The notes under the pieces: generated by a model
Databases searched by the model: none
The model's input: only the letters and a program-made list of their open reading frames with translations
Told to the model about the DNA's origin: nothing
Translations under genes and position numbers: made by a program
Assembly: GCF_003970865.1 (NCBI RefSeq)
Contig: NZ_RXLZ01000040.1
Coordinates: 1-50,808 of the forward strand
Reading direction: 5' to 3'
Length of the DNA stretch: 50,808 nucleotides
Source: Stenotrophomonas maltophilia
Lineage (GTDB): Bacteria > Pseudomonadota > Gammaproteobacteria > Xanthomonadales > Xanthomonadaceae
Shown here: positions 7,755 through 16,904 of the stretch, one piece after another
Numbering within the stretch: the stretch's first letter is position 1
Layout of the letters: every line of letters starts with the position of its first letter

Positions 7755-8450
7755 ATAGATACCGCTGTGAATGCCCGCGCCTGGCTGGACCACCACGATC
7801 TGCTCGACCCGGCACCGATGCGCCTGGAAACCGGCATCCAGCGCCGCGAAGACGGCACCCTGCTGGTGGCGGTGCGTACCGATCTGCACGGCTGCAAGGG
7901 CCGCATGCTGGACTGGTGGTTCACCTTCTTCGAGACCACCCAGCACATCCGCTGGTGGCATCCGGTCGATCATGTCGAGCATCGCGGCTGGGACGAGGCC
8001 TGGCAGCGAGGACGCAGCTACCACGGTGCCAGCATCCATGCGGTGGAATCGCTGGCCGACATTCCGCCGGTGGCGGCGCGCCTGAAGTTCCATGACCCGC
8101 GCACGCTGCTGGTGCCCGAGCGCCTGCAGGCGGCACAGGATGCAGGCGATGTATCGGCGGTGATCGCCGCGCGCATCGGCTTCGGCGACCACGTCCGCCT
8201 GGATGCAAACGGTGATCCCTGCGACGGGCAGATGCTGCACGTGGCGCGTGATACGCCGTTTGGCTGTGTGCTGCGCAGCCGCTTCGTGCTCGGCCTGGAC
8301 AGCGCCGATCCGCACCTCGATGCCGGCGATGCGGTCGGCCTGGGCCTGCTCAAGCATTGCTACACGGAGTTCAGTTTCCTCTCGCGCCTGCTGCCGTCGC
8401 TGTACTACGGCGAGCGCGCCAACGGCGAAGCGGTGCCGTTGCCGTGGTGA
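7755..8450 (+). CDS. DAPG-hydrolase-like (PhlG family) protein, probable ATA start
   Basis: The product is about 231 residues and resembles the PhlG/DAPG hydrolase family, zinc enzymes that cleave a carbon-carbon bond in acylphloroglucinols. Visible blocks are GCKGRMLDWWFTFF, HIRWWHPVDHVEHRGWDEAW, CVLRSRFVLG and LGLLKHCYTEFSFLSRLLPSLYYGE. His and Glu residues in these blocks are candidate zinc ligands. AGGAG at 7744-7748 sits 6 nt before an ATA codon at 7755. The nearest accepted start codon is GTG 7767, 18 nt from AGGAG. Starts upstream of 7732 are unlikely because they fall in the promoter. The substrate in this organism is unknown. The divergent TetR gene is the likely repressor. Confidence 0.78.
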   Translation: MDTAVNARAWLDHHDLLDPAPMRLETGIQRREDGTLLVAVRTDLHGCKGRMLDWWFTFFETTQHIRWWHPVDHVEHRGWDEAWQRGRSYHGASIHAVESLADIPPVAARLKFHDPRTLLVPERLQAAQDAGDVSAVIAARIGFGDHVRLDANGDPCDGQMLHVARDTPFGCVLRSRFVLGLDSADPHLDAGDAVGLGLLKHCYTEFSFLSRLLPSLYYGERANGEAVPLPW

Positions 8451-8462
8451 ACGTGGCGCCGG

Positions 8463-8879
8463 TCATTCGACCAGCGCGTCGTAGCCTTCAGCGCTGAACT
8501 GGATCAGGCAGAAGCCGTGGCCGAACGGATCGGCCAGCACGGCGATGTGCCCCCAGCGACGCTCGCGCACGGACTGCTCGAGCGTCGCCCCGGCCGCAAC
8601 CGCTCGTGCCAGCGCCGCTTCGATGTCATCCACCACCCAGTCCAGGTGCAGCGGCGTCCAATGGCGCTCGTAGTCGCGCACGTCGCCGTCTTCGGTGGCG
8701 GCGCTGCCGGCCTCGTTCTGCAGCAGGTACAGCGGCGCTGGCCCACCGAGCAGCTCCACCGCGCCCGGGCCGAGACGGCGGCCGGTACGCAGGCCGAAGG
8801 CTCGGATGTAGAAGTCTTCGGCAGCGGCGAGATCGGGGACATCGAGGTTGACGATGAACGATGCGGTGGGCGTATCCAT
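8463..8879 (-). CDS. VOC-family (glyoxalase/bleomycin-resistance-like) protein
   Basis: The 138-residue product has a single vicinal-oxygen-chelate fold with paired beta-alpha-beta modules: ASFIVNLDVPDLAAAEDFYIRAFG, then HLDWVVDDIEAALARAVAAGA and IAVLADPFGHGFCLIQF. Single-domain VOC proteins of this length dimerise and may be glyoxalase-like enzymes, dioxygenases or antibiotic-binding proteins. ATG 8879 gives the normal start MDTPTASFIV. It converges with the DAPG-hydrolase-like gene 12 bp away, with no terminator visible. Substrate unknown. Confidence 0.87.
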   Translation of the reverse strand: MDTPTASFIVNLDVPDLAAAEDFYIRAFGLRTGRRLGPGAVELLGGPAPLYLLQNEAGSAATEDGDVRDYERHWTPLHLDWVVDDIEAALARAVAAGATLEQSVRERRWGHIAVLADPFGHGFCLIQFSAEGYDALVE

Positions 8880-8921
8880 GGGCAGATTCAGTGGATGCGG
8901 GCGGGCAGTGTACGCCTGCAT

Positions 8922-8936
8922 CCACGCATGGCGTGG
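8922..8936. repeat. REP-like hairpin
   Basis: CCACGC-ATG-GCGTGG followed by CTCTACT is another copy of the stem at 40-58. It lies between the VOC and old-yellow-enzyme genes. Confidence 0.65.
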
Positions 8937-8938
8937 CT

Positions 8939-10051
8939 CTACTGTGCGCGCGGGTAATCGAGGTAGCCTGCTTCGCCGCCGCCGTAATAGGTGTTGCGGT
9001 CCGGCGTGGCCAGCGCGACGTTGTGCTGCAGGCGCTCGACCAGATCCGGGTTGGCGATGAACGGCTGGCCGAACGCGGCCAGGTCGATGGTGCCGGCCTC
9101 GACCAGCTGCAGGGCGCGTTCGCGGGTCATGCCACCGGCCAGGATCACGGTGCCGCCGTAGGCCTGCTTGAACTGTTGCAGGAACGCCTCGTCCAGCACC
9201 GACTGGCCCGCCTGCAGGTTGTCGTTGAGGTGCACATAGGCCAGGCCGCGCTTGCCCAGTTCGTCGGCCAGGTACAGATAGGTGGCTTCGTTGTCGGGGT
9301 AGAACGGCATGTCGAAGGTGAGGTTGTTCGGTGCCAGGCGCACGCCGATGCGATGCGCACCGATACGCTGCGCCATTGCATCGACGGTGTCCAGGATCAA
9401 CCGCGCACGATTGGGCAGCGAACCACCGTAGCGGTCTTCGCGCTGGTTGATGAGCGGGTTGAGGAACTGCTCGAACAGGTAACCGTTGGCCGCATGCAGT
9501 TCGATGCCGTCGAAGCTGGCTGCAATGGCGTTGTCCGCCCCGCGCACGAAGTCGTCGACGATACCGGGGATCTCCGCGGTCTCCAGTGCACGTGCCGGGG
9601 TGGGATCGGCATGGCCGCGGCTGCCGTCGTCCAGGTACACGAACGAGGTGTTCTTCGGTGCGCTGGCCACCGGGCGGGTGCCGGCGCTGACCGGTTGACC
9701 ACCGTCAGGCTGCAGCGAGGCATGCGACATGCGGCCGACGTGCCACAGCTGCGCAAAGATCGTGCCCTGTTCGGCGTGCACGGCGTCGGTCACCTGCTTC
9801 CAGCCCGCCACCTGCGCCGCCGACCAGATGCCGGGCACGTCGATGTAGCCCTGGCCCTGCGGCGAGACCGGGGTGCCTTCGCTGATGATCAGGCCGGCGC
9901 TGGCGCGCTGCCGGTAGTACTGGGCGGTCAGTTCGTTGGCCACGACGCCGGGGTTGCGGGCGCGGGTCATCGGGGCCATCGCGATGCGGTTGCGCAGGGC
10001 GGTGCCTGACAGGTCGAAGGGTCGGAAGAGGGCGGCGGTCATGTCGGTCAT
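8939..10051 (-). CDS. Old yellow enzyme, NADH:flavin oxidoreductase (NemA-like)
   Basis: The 370-residue FMN TIM barrel opens LFRPFDLSGTALRNRIAMAPMTR. It carries the substrate-binding HAANGYLFEQFLNPLINQREDRYGG region and ends with GGMTRERALQLVEAGTIDLAAFGQPFIANPDL, the phosphate-binding loop region of the family. Such enzymes reduce activated alkenes, N-ethylmaleimide, quinones or nitro compounds with NAD(P)H. ATG 10051 is used; ATG 10042 is an equally good alternative. The divergent LysR gene at 10171 is its probable regulator. Confidence 0.92.
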   Translation of the reverse strand: MTDMTAALFRPFDLSGTALRNRIAMAPMTRARNPGVVANELTAQYYRQRASAGLIISEGTPVSPQGQGYIDVPGIWSAAQVAGWKQVTDAVHAEQGTIFAQLWHVGRMSHASLQPDGGQPVSAGTRPVASAPKNTSFVYLDDGSRGHADPTPARALETAEIPGIVDDFVRGADNAIAASFDGIELHAANGYLFEQFLNPLINQREDRYGGSLPNRARLILDTVDAMAQRIGAHRIGVRLAPNNLTFDMPFYPDNEATYLYLADELGKRGLAYVHLNDNLQAGQSVLDEAFLQQFKQAYGGTVILAGGMTRERALQLVEAGTIDLAAFGQPFIANPDLVERLQHNVALATPDRNTYYGGGEAGYLDYPRAQ

Positions 10052-10139
10052 CTCGGTGCGGGGGAGGCGCCAGCGGCGCGATGCACACAGGATGGAGTTG
10101 ACATGCAGGCGCATAAAGCGCTTCGATCTCCCTTGGTGC

Positions 10140-10154
10140 GGGACTATTTGTCCC
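10140..10154. promoter_or_regulatory. Candidate LysR operator
   Basis: GGGAC-TATTT-GTCCC is a perfect 5-bp inverted repeat ending 16 bp before the LysR ATG. It overlaps a second palindrome, CCCC-AAT-GGGG. It lies in the divergent gap with the old-yellow-enzyme gene. A TTGACA at 10098-10103 is present but no matching -10 is clear. Confidence 0.4.
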
Positions 10155-10170
10155 CAATGGGGTGTGAACG

Positions 10171-11076
10171 ATGCTGCCGCTGGAATCCTTGAATGGCCTG
10201 GTGACCTTTGTCACCACCGCACGCTCGGGTAGCTTCACCGAGGCTGCCGACGCGCTGGGCATCTCGCGCTCGGCGGTGGGCAAGGCCATCGCGCGGCTGG
10301 AAGCGCGGCTGGGGGTGCGCCTGTTCCACCGCACCACGCGGCGCATCGCGCTGACCACCGATGGCGAGGCGTACTACGCCTCCTGTGCAGCGGCGCTGGA
10401 AGAGATCTCCGCGGCCGAGGCCTGCCTGGGTTCGGCCGGGCTGCCCAGCGGGCGGCTGCGCATCGACATGCCGTCCTCGTTCGGGCGGCTGGTGGTGTTG
10501 CCGGTGCTGCTGCGGTTGTGCCGGCAGTACCCGGACCTGCAGTTGACGATGACCTTCACCGATCACTTTGTGGATCCCGTCGAGGAAGGCATCGACCTGC
10601 TGATCCGCTTCGGTGGGCTGCACCAGGCAGAGCATCTGGTGGCGCGGCGGCTCGGGCGCCAGCGGCTGGTCACCTGCGCATCTCCGGAGTACCTGCAGGC
10701 ACATGGCGTGCCGCGCACGGTGGAGGAACTGGCGCAGCACCGCAGCATCGTCGGTTTCCGTCATGGCCAGCCGGTCTGGTGGCGGATCGGCAGCGGGCAG
10801 GACGACGGAACGTTCATTCCCAGTGCGCCCTATCAACTCAATGATGGCGATGCGGTGATCGAAGCGGCCCTCGCTGGCCTCGGTATCTGCCAGATGCCCA
10901 TTTCACTGGTACGCCGGCATCTGGATTCCGGCGCGCTGCAATCGGTGCTGGACGCGCACATGCAACGGCATATCGACATCCATGCGCTGTGGCCACCGAC
11001 GCGCCACCTGCGGCCGAAGGTGCGCTATGTGGTGGACGAGCTGACCCGGTTGGCGGAAGAGGGTCTGTTTGATTGA
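10171..11076 (+). CDS. LysR-family transcriptional regulator
   Basis: This 301-residue LysR protein has HTH SGSFTEAADALGISRSAVGKAIARLEARLGVRLFHRTTRRIALT. The effector domain shows LRIDMPSSFGRLVVLPVLLRLCRQYPDLQLTMTFTDHFVDPVEEGIDLLIRFG, the wording of the large LysR subgroup found next to oxidoreductases. It is divergent from the old-yellow-enzyme gene, 119 bp away, and probably senses an electrophile or aromatic that the enzyme reduces. ATG 10171 gives a standard N terminus. Confidence 0.9.
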   Translation: MLPLESLNGLVTFVTTARSGSFTEAADALGISRSAVGKAIARLEARLGVRLFHRTTRRIALTTDGEAYYASCAAALEEISAAEACLGSAGLPSGRLRIDMPSSFGRLVVLPVLLRLCRQYPDLQLTMTFTDHFVDPVEEGIDLLIRFGGLHQAEHLVARRLGRQRLVTCASPEYLQAHGVPRTVEELAQHRSIVGFRHGQPVWWRIGSGQDDGTFIPSAPYQLNDGDAVIEAALAGLGICQMPISLVRRHLDSGALQSVLDAHMQRHIDIHALWPPTRHLRPKVRYVVDELTRLAEEGLFD

Positions 11077-11086
11077 GCGGAGGGCA

Positions 11087-11506
11087 TCAATAGTCGACGA
11101 TCCGGGCGGACGTGTCTTCGCCTTCCTGAAGTGCTTCAAACACCTCAGCCAGAAGCGCGATCAGATCGCGTCCATGCGCGGTGACGAAGTAGGTCGCCAG
11201 GCTGTCGATGTCGGGAGCGATATCGCCTCCCCACGGTGGATGCTGGGTTCGATCCTCGAACGACCAGATGACACGGGCTGGGGGCAGCTCGGCCAGCTCG
11301 CTGCGGACCCTATGCAGTTCGACCAGTGCGTCGGCAGCATCTGATTGCTGCAGTCTGCCGGCGTACAGCTGCCTCAGGAGAACAGGGAATCGGCTTCCCC
11401 ATCCATCCGGTTCGAGATTTCCTGCGATGGTTGAGAAGAACGCGTACAGGAAGCTGGGACTTCCTATTTCATCGGTGATCTGTCCAAGCCGGATGCCGAC
11501 TGTCAT
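11087..11506 (-). CDS. Imm70-like immunity protein, orphan
   Basis: The product is about 139 residues and resembles the Imm70 family of polymorphic-toxin immunity proteins. Characteristic stretches are MTVGIRLGQITDEIGSPSFLYAFFSTIAGNLE, WGSRFPVLLRQLYAGRL, PARVIWSFEDRTQHPPWG and SLATYFVTAHGRDLIALLAEVF. ATG 11506 is used because the family begins here; ATG 11584 is in frame and would add 26 residues. No toxin, VgrG, Hcp, PAAR or Rhs gene is nearby. The neighbours are a LysR gene that ends 10 bp away and a TonB receptor. The region looks less GC-rich than its surroundings, which fits acquired DNA. Confidence 0.72.
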   Translation of the reverse strand: MTVGIRLGQITDEIGSPSFLYAFFSTIAGNLEPDGWGSRFPVLLRQLYAGRLQQSDAADALVELHRVRSELAELPPARVIWSFEDRTQHPPWGGDIAPDIDSLATYFVTAHGRDLIALLAEVFEALQEGEDTSARIVDY

Positions 11507-11665
11507 GCGCGTGGACTCCAATGACTGGCCGGAACCGCAGGCAGGATATAGGCGATCTCCTGATGGTGCCTCATCGATTTTCATTCCGCGTGATGTTCCC
11601 TTGATGATCGGCCCCGGTAGAGGGGGGCGTCCATACGAAACATTGCAGAATCCGAGGGCGCATTG

Positions 11666-11695
11666 AAAAGAGCGGGGCCCGTACACCGGGCCCCG
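11666..11695 (-). terminator. Rho-independent terminator after the TonB-dependent receptor gene
   Basis: The 8-bp stem CGGGGCCC/GGGCCCCG (11673-11680 with 11688-11695) is followed on the minus strand by CTTTTC. It lies just after the receptor stop codon. Confidence 0.85.
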
Positions 11696-11718
11696 TCTGT
11701 GAAACCGCTGCGCCTGGC

Positions 11719-14700
11719 CTACTTGAAGTTGTAGCGCAGGCTGGCCATGTAGCGACGGCCCAGTGCATCCAGTACATAGGGGAATGGACCGATGTCATCG
11801 CCCACGTTGATCACCGACAACGTGACGCGTGCGGCGTCGGTGATGCGGTAGGTGACGTTGGCGTCCCAGGTGGTCCAGCTGTCGCGGTAGAAGTACTGAC
11901 GGCTTTCCGGGGTATCGGTCATCGTGTACTGGGCGCGGCTGGTGTAGTTGGAGGCCACGCCGTAGTTCCAGTTGCCGATGCGATGCTGGGCGGTCCAGCG
12001 GAACTGGCGCTTGGGCTCGTTGAAGCTGCCCGCCTGTTCGACGAACGGCACGTCCCGGTTCGCGGCCTGGCCACGGTTCTTCGGCATGTAGCCGTAGAAG
12101 TCCAGGTCCAGCACGCCGAAGCGCGACAGGTCCCAACGGTAGCCGACTTCGGCGGTCCAGCCGCGGAACATCAGCACCGGGCCGTTGCCATACTCGGTCT
12201 TGATGCTGGTCGCCACGCCGGTGTTCGGATCACGCGTCACCAGGCCGCAGAAGCGGTTGGCGTTGGGCACGTTGGCGGCGTTGAAGTCGGCAGTGTCGAA
12301 GCAACCGGTGATGATGTCGTTGGCGCTCAGCGACGTGATCACGTTGTTGATCTTGATGTCATACCAGTCGGCGGCGACGCGCAGGCCCGGAATCCATTCC
12401 GGCGCGAACACGATGCCGGCCGTCCACGACTTCGCCGTTTCGTTCTGCAGGCGGGTGCTGCCGTTGGTCGAACCCAGCGTATTGGTCGGTTGCTGGCGGA
12501 AGGTGTTCGGATCGGCGCCCGGGTAGGCGGCGAAGAACGCCTGGCAGTTGCGGCGACGCATCGCCGGATTGGAGCCGCCGCTGATGTTGTCCAGCGAGCA
12601 CACTTCCGGGATGTTGTAGTAGGCCGGCTGCTGGGTGGTGTAGAGCTCGGCGATGGACGGCGCGCGCAGTGACTGGGTCTTGTTGCCGCGCAGCTGCAGG
12701 CCGGCGATCGGTTCGTACTGGACGCCGTAGGTGAACGCATTGAACGCGCCGGCAACGGAATTGTCGACGCGGCGGAACTTGGCGGTCAGGTCCAGGCGAT
12801 GCAGGCCCGGAATATCCCAGTCGGGATTGAACAGCGGTGCCAGCACTTCGGCGAACACTTCATTGGTGTGGTATTTGCCTTCCGCCGCCTGGGTCGGCAC
12901 CGAACGGCCCTGGCCCAGGCGCTGGTATTCGCTGGGGGTGAAGGAGCCTTCTTCGCGGCGGTGTTCGAAGCCGGCCGCCGCGGACAGTTCGCCGCCGGGA
13001 AGATCGAACAGGCCGCCGGATACCGACGCGTTGATGACGGTCTGGCGGGTCTGCGCCTTGGCCACGGTCCGGGTGGAGACATAGTCCAGGGCTTCGCGCG
13101 ACGCCTGGTTCTCGCCGAACAGATTCAGTGGGCGGCAGTTCGCATCGGCCGTGGTGCCCGGGCGGGTGGCATCACAGATGATGCGCCCGCTGGCGTCGGT
13201 GGTGACGTTGATTGCATTGATGAAGTTCTGCTGGATCAGGCCGGTGCCGAGGTAGTCGAAGTCACCGCGGCCATGGGTGACGCTGGCTTCCCAGTTGAAG
13301 CCGCGCTTTCCAACCTCGAAGAAGCCGTTCAGGCCGAGCACCGCGCGGGTCAGGCGGGTCTCGGTGCTGGCGTTGTTCATCGACAGGTCGCGCGAAGAAC
13401 GCGACAGGCGGAACGAGGTGATGCCGTTGTCGGCGAGGATCCTACGGGTTTCCGCACTCAGGAACGGATTGCTGGCGCTGAAGGTCAGTGCGCCGCTGGC
13501 GGTACCGCCGCCGTCCAGGCGCGCATTGCCGAAGGACACGGCGTTGTAGACGTTCTGGTCCAGGGTTTCGCGGGCGGTCGCTTCGTATCGCGAAAGCTCG
13601 AAGAAGCCGCGCACGTTGTCGGTGAAGTCGAAGCTGCCGGTGGAGAACACCGAGCGTCGTTCAAGGTCGGCGATCAGCGGCACTGTCTCGAACAGGTTCA
13701 GGCCGTCACCGCCGGAGGCGTTGCCGCCGGCGTAGCTGATGCCGGGATTGAACTCGACCAGCTTGCCCTCGTTGTTGAACTGCCACAGTTTGTCTTTGTT
13801 CGGGCCGAAGCCAAGGATGTCGCCCAGGCCGTTTCGCGTGTAGCTGCCGGTGGCCGGCATCACCAGGCCACCGAAGGTCATGCTGGCAAGGCGTCGGTTG
13901 CGGATCCAGACCTGGTCGGGGATGCCATCGCGGGGCCCGGTGTTGAACGGAATGCTGCCGTCGATGCGGCCATCATTGGTTGGCCGGCGCAGGGGCTGGG
14001 AGGTGGCATTGGCCGCCGTGGGATTGGCCTGCAGGCTGTAGCCCTGGCGGTAGAAATCGCGTTGCAGCGCGTTCACGCCATCGGCATTGTCCAGTTCCGC
14101 CGCCACCACGATGTGGCCACGCCCATCGGCGAATCCGGTACCGAAGATGGCCGACCAGGAGTAGCGCTCGTTGTCGTTCTTGCTGGTTCTGCCATAGCCG
14201 AGTTCGACTTCGGCGCCATCGAACTTGTCGCGCAGGATGATGTTGTTGACGCCGGAGATCGCATCCGAGCCATAGGTGGGGGCACCGCCAACGCTGAGGC
14301 TTTCAATGCGTTGCACCATGACGCTGGGAATGGCGTTCATGTCGACCTGGATGCCCGAACCGCCGCCGGCACCGAAGATGGTGGGCGGTGTAGAGGTCAC
14401 GAAGCGGCGTCCATTGACCAGGGTCAGCAGGCGATTGCTGCCCAGGCCGAACTTGCTGGCGAAGTTGACGCCGGCACCGAAACCGGCCTGGTCGCCGCGC
14501 GAACTGACGCCGGCACTGACCCCGGGAATCCGGGTTACTGCGTCAATGAGGTTGGTGTCGCCATAGTTCTCGATCGATTCACGGCTGACCACCGCAGCGG
14601 GCTCCAGCGTGTCGAAGCCGGCGCGGTAGATGCGCGAGCCGGTGACGGTCATCCGGTCCAGCTGCACGGGGGTCTTGCTGCTGGCGGGCTCGGCCTTCTG

Positions 14701-14808
14701 TTCCTGCGTGGCGGCCTGCTGCGCCATGGCCGGTGCGGCGGCCACCAGCACCAATGCCGAACCCAGCGCGACAGACAAGCGACTGCGGGCGAACAACGGT
14801 CGGTACAT
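11719..14808 (-). CDS. TonB-dependent outer-membrane receptor (large, 1029 aa)
   Basis: A signal peptide (SVALGSALVLVAAAPAMAQQ, cleavage after AMA) is followed by a TonB-box-like stretch (VQLDRMTVTGSRI). The plug domain (about 60-190, SIENYGDTNLIDAVTRIPGVSAG and LVNGRRF) precedes a long beta-barrel that ends DALGRRYMASLRYNFK. The length and the GFDTLEPAAVVSRESIENYG opening place it in the large receptor class expanded in Xanthomonadaceae, which import siderophores, glycans, peptides or vitamins. No neighbouring gene identifies the substrate. ATG 14808 has GGGAGAG at good spacing. An AT-rich upstream block and a downstream terminator suggest it is transcribed alone. Confidence 0.93.
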   Translation of the reverse strand: MYRPLFARSRLSVALGSALVLVAAAPAMAQQAATQEQKAEPASSKTPVQLDRMTVTGSRIYRAGFDTLEPAAVVSRESIENYGDTNLIDAVTRIPGVSAGVSSRGDQAGFGAGVNFASKFGLGSNRLLTLVNGRRFVTSTPPTIFGAGGGSGIQVDMNAIPSVMVQRIESLSVGGAPTYGSDAISGVNNIILRDKFDGAEVELGYGRTSKNDNERYSWSAIFGTGFADGRGHIVVAAELDNADGVNALQRDFYRQGYSLQANPTAANATSQPLRRPTNDGRIDGSIPFNTGPRDGIPDQVWIRNRRLASMTFGGLVMPATGSYTRNGLGDILGFGPNKDKLWQFNNEGKLVEFNPGISYAGGNASGGDGLNLFETVPLIADLERRSVFSTGSFDFTDNVRGFFELSRYEATARETLDQNVYNAVSFGNARLDGGGTASGALTFSASNPFLSAETRRILADNGITSFRLSRSSRDLSMNNASTETRLTRAVLGLNGFFEVGKRGFNWEASVTHGRGDFDYLGTGLIQQNFINAINVTTDASGRIICDATRPGTTADANCRPLNLFGENQASREALDYVSTRTVAKAQTRQTVINASVSGGLFDLPGGELSAAAGFEHRREEGSFTPSEYQRLGQGRSVPTQAAEGKYHTNEVFAEVLAPLFNPDWDIPGLHRLDLTAKFRRVDNSVAGAFNAFTYGVQYEPIAGLQLRGNKTQSLRAPSIAELYTTQQPAYYNIPEVCSLDNISGGSNPAMRRRNCQAFFAAYPGADPNTFRQQPTNTLGSTNGSTRLQNETAKSWTAGIVFAPEWIPGLRVAADWYDIKINNVITSLSANDIITGCFDTADFNAANVPNANRFCGLVTRDPNTGVATSIKTEYGNGPVLMFRGWTAEVGYRWDLSRFGVLDLDFYGYMPKNRGQAANRDVPFVEQAGSFNEPKRQFRWTAQHRIGNWNYGVASNYTSRAQYTMTDTPESRQYFYRDSWTTWDANVTYRITDAARVTLSVINVGDDIGPFPYVLDALGRRYMASLRYNFK

Positions 14809-14873
14809 GATCTCTCCCTGGTCACGCCAATGTGACTCAGGGATAAACGGTAGGGCGGAGCAGACACCCTAAG

Positions 14874-14920
14874 TCATGAAAAAGTAACATTTGAATCTAT
14901 TTATTATTCATTCATTTTCC
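14874..14920 (-). promoter_or_regulatory. AT-rich upstream region of the TonB receptor gene
   Basis: About 45 bp of strongly AT-rich DNA, including ATTCATTCATTTT, stands out in the GC-rich surroundings 66-112 bp upstream of the receptor ATG. It is a likely promoter or activator/IHF region. I cannot assign a Fur box or clear -10/-35 boxes. Confidence 0.35.
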
Positions 14921-14983
14921 CGGACTGATCTGTCAGTAGCGCATGCCCTGGCAGCGCGATGTGGCTTCATCTGTCCGTGTATG

Positions 14984-15002
14984 TATACTATCCCCCAGTA
15001 TA
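14984..15002 (+). promoter_or_regulatory. FrmR operator (CsoR/RcnR-type)
   Basis: TATACT-ATCCCCC-AGTATA is an inverted repeat around a C tract, the characteristic form of FrmR/RcnR operators. It ends 19 bp before the frmR ATG. Binding by FrmR would repress the frm genes until formaldehyde is sensed. Confidence 0.85.
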
Positions 15003-15021
15003 GTTCCAAGGTGGCCCCGCC

Positions 15022-15297
15022 ATGCCGCACTCCCCCGAAGAGAAGAAGAAGGTCCTGGCTCGCGTGCGCCGCATCCGCGGCCAGTGCGATGCGCTGGACC
15101 GCGCGCTGGAAGCCGGTGCCGACTGCGGGCCGGTGCTGCAGCAGATCGCGGCCATCCGTGGCGCGGTCAACGGCCTGATGTCCGAGGTGATGGAGGCCCA
15201 TCTGCGCGAGGAGTTCGGGCAACCCGCAGCCTCCGACGAACAACGCGCCGAACGCGTGCGCGACATGAGCGCGTTGATCCGCTCGTACCTGAAATAA
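15022..15297 (+). CDS. frmR: Formaldehyde-sensing repressor FrmR
   Basis: This 91-residue all-helical CsoR/RcnR-family repressor has Pro2, Cys35 and His60 at the positions that define FrmR. In E. coli FrmR, formaldehyde cross-links Pro2 to Cys35 of a neighbouring subunit and releases DNA. Cys22 is an extra cysteine. The start has AAGGTGG upstream. It is the first gene of the formaldehyde operon, followed 66 bp later by frmA, with its own operator 19 bp upstream. Confidence 0.93.
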   Translation: MPHSPEEKKKVLARVRRIRGQCDALDRALEAGADCGPVLQQIAAIRGAVNGLMSEVMEAHLREEFGQPAASDEQRAERVRDMSALIRSYLK

Positions 15298-16473
<1,176 letters not shown>

Positions 16474-16481
16474 GCCGCGTC

Positions 16482-16841
16482 ATGGGCTGGCTGGATGCCC
16501 TGCGCCGGCCGCGTGCGGAAGACCCGCGCGCGGCCCTGGTGGCCCCGATCGAGCAGGCGTTGCGTGCGCTGGGCTGGGTAGTGGGCGAGGTGGGGCCACC
16601 GCGTGCGGTGACCTCGGCCTTCGGCAGCGATGATGGCATGCCGTTCGAGCAGTGGCTTGCGCAGGTGTTCCTGCCGCGCCTCTACGAGGCGCGTGCGGCC
16701 GGGCAATGGCCGCCGCGCAGCGATGTGGCCGTGGCGGCCTGGCGCAATCTTGATGGCCAGCCTGGCGTCGAACCGTTGCTGCGCCTGCTGGCGCAGCTGG
16801 ATGAACGGATCAACAAAGGCATCCACGCCGCGCGTGGATAA
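16482..16841 (+). CDS. YqcC-family protein inside the formaldehyde operon
   Basis: This 119-residue cytosolic protein resembles the YqcC (DUF446) family: APIEQALRALGWW-like N terminus, GMPFEQWLAQVFLPRLYEA in the middle and LLRLLAQLDERIN at the end. Function is unknown for the family. It begins 8 bp after the frmA stop with no clear ribosome site, so coupling to frmA is likely. The last six codons and stop (ATC CAC GCC GCG CGT GGA TAA, 16821-16841) lie wholly inside a REP hairpin, so the natural C terminus has been replaced by repeat-derived residues IHAARG. A role in formaldehyde metabolism is only inferred from position. Confidence 0.78.
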   Translation: MGWLDALRRPRAEDPRAALVAPIEQALRALGWVVGEVGPPRAVTSAFGSDDGMPFEQWLAQVFLPRLYEARAAGQWPPRSDVAVAAWRNLDGQPGVEPLLRLLAQLDERINKGIHAARG

Positions 16842-16857
16842 GCCGACCAAGGTCGGC
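16821..16857. repeat. REP pair overlapping the YqcC-like stop codon
   Basis: ATCCACGC-CGC-GCGTGGAT (16821-16839) and GCCGACC-AA-GGTCGGC (16842-16857) are followed by ATCTACC. The first encodes the end of the upstream protein. The pair splits the frm operon just before frmB. Confidence 0.8.
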
Positions 16858-16904
16858 ATCTACCAGAAGCACGCGTGCGCTGACGCGCCGTGCAGGAGAG
16901 CACC

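Noticed and set aside
12799..14835. A 678-codon open frame opposite the large TonB receptor gene
   Set aside because: Composition is a shadow of the receptor's Gly/Asn-rich codons; no signal peptide or recognisable domain.
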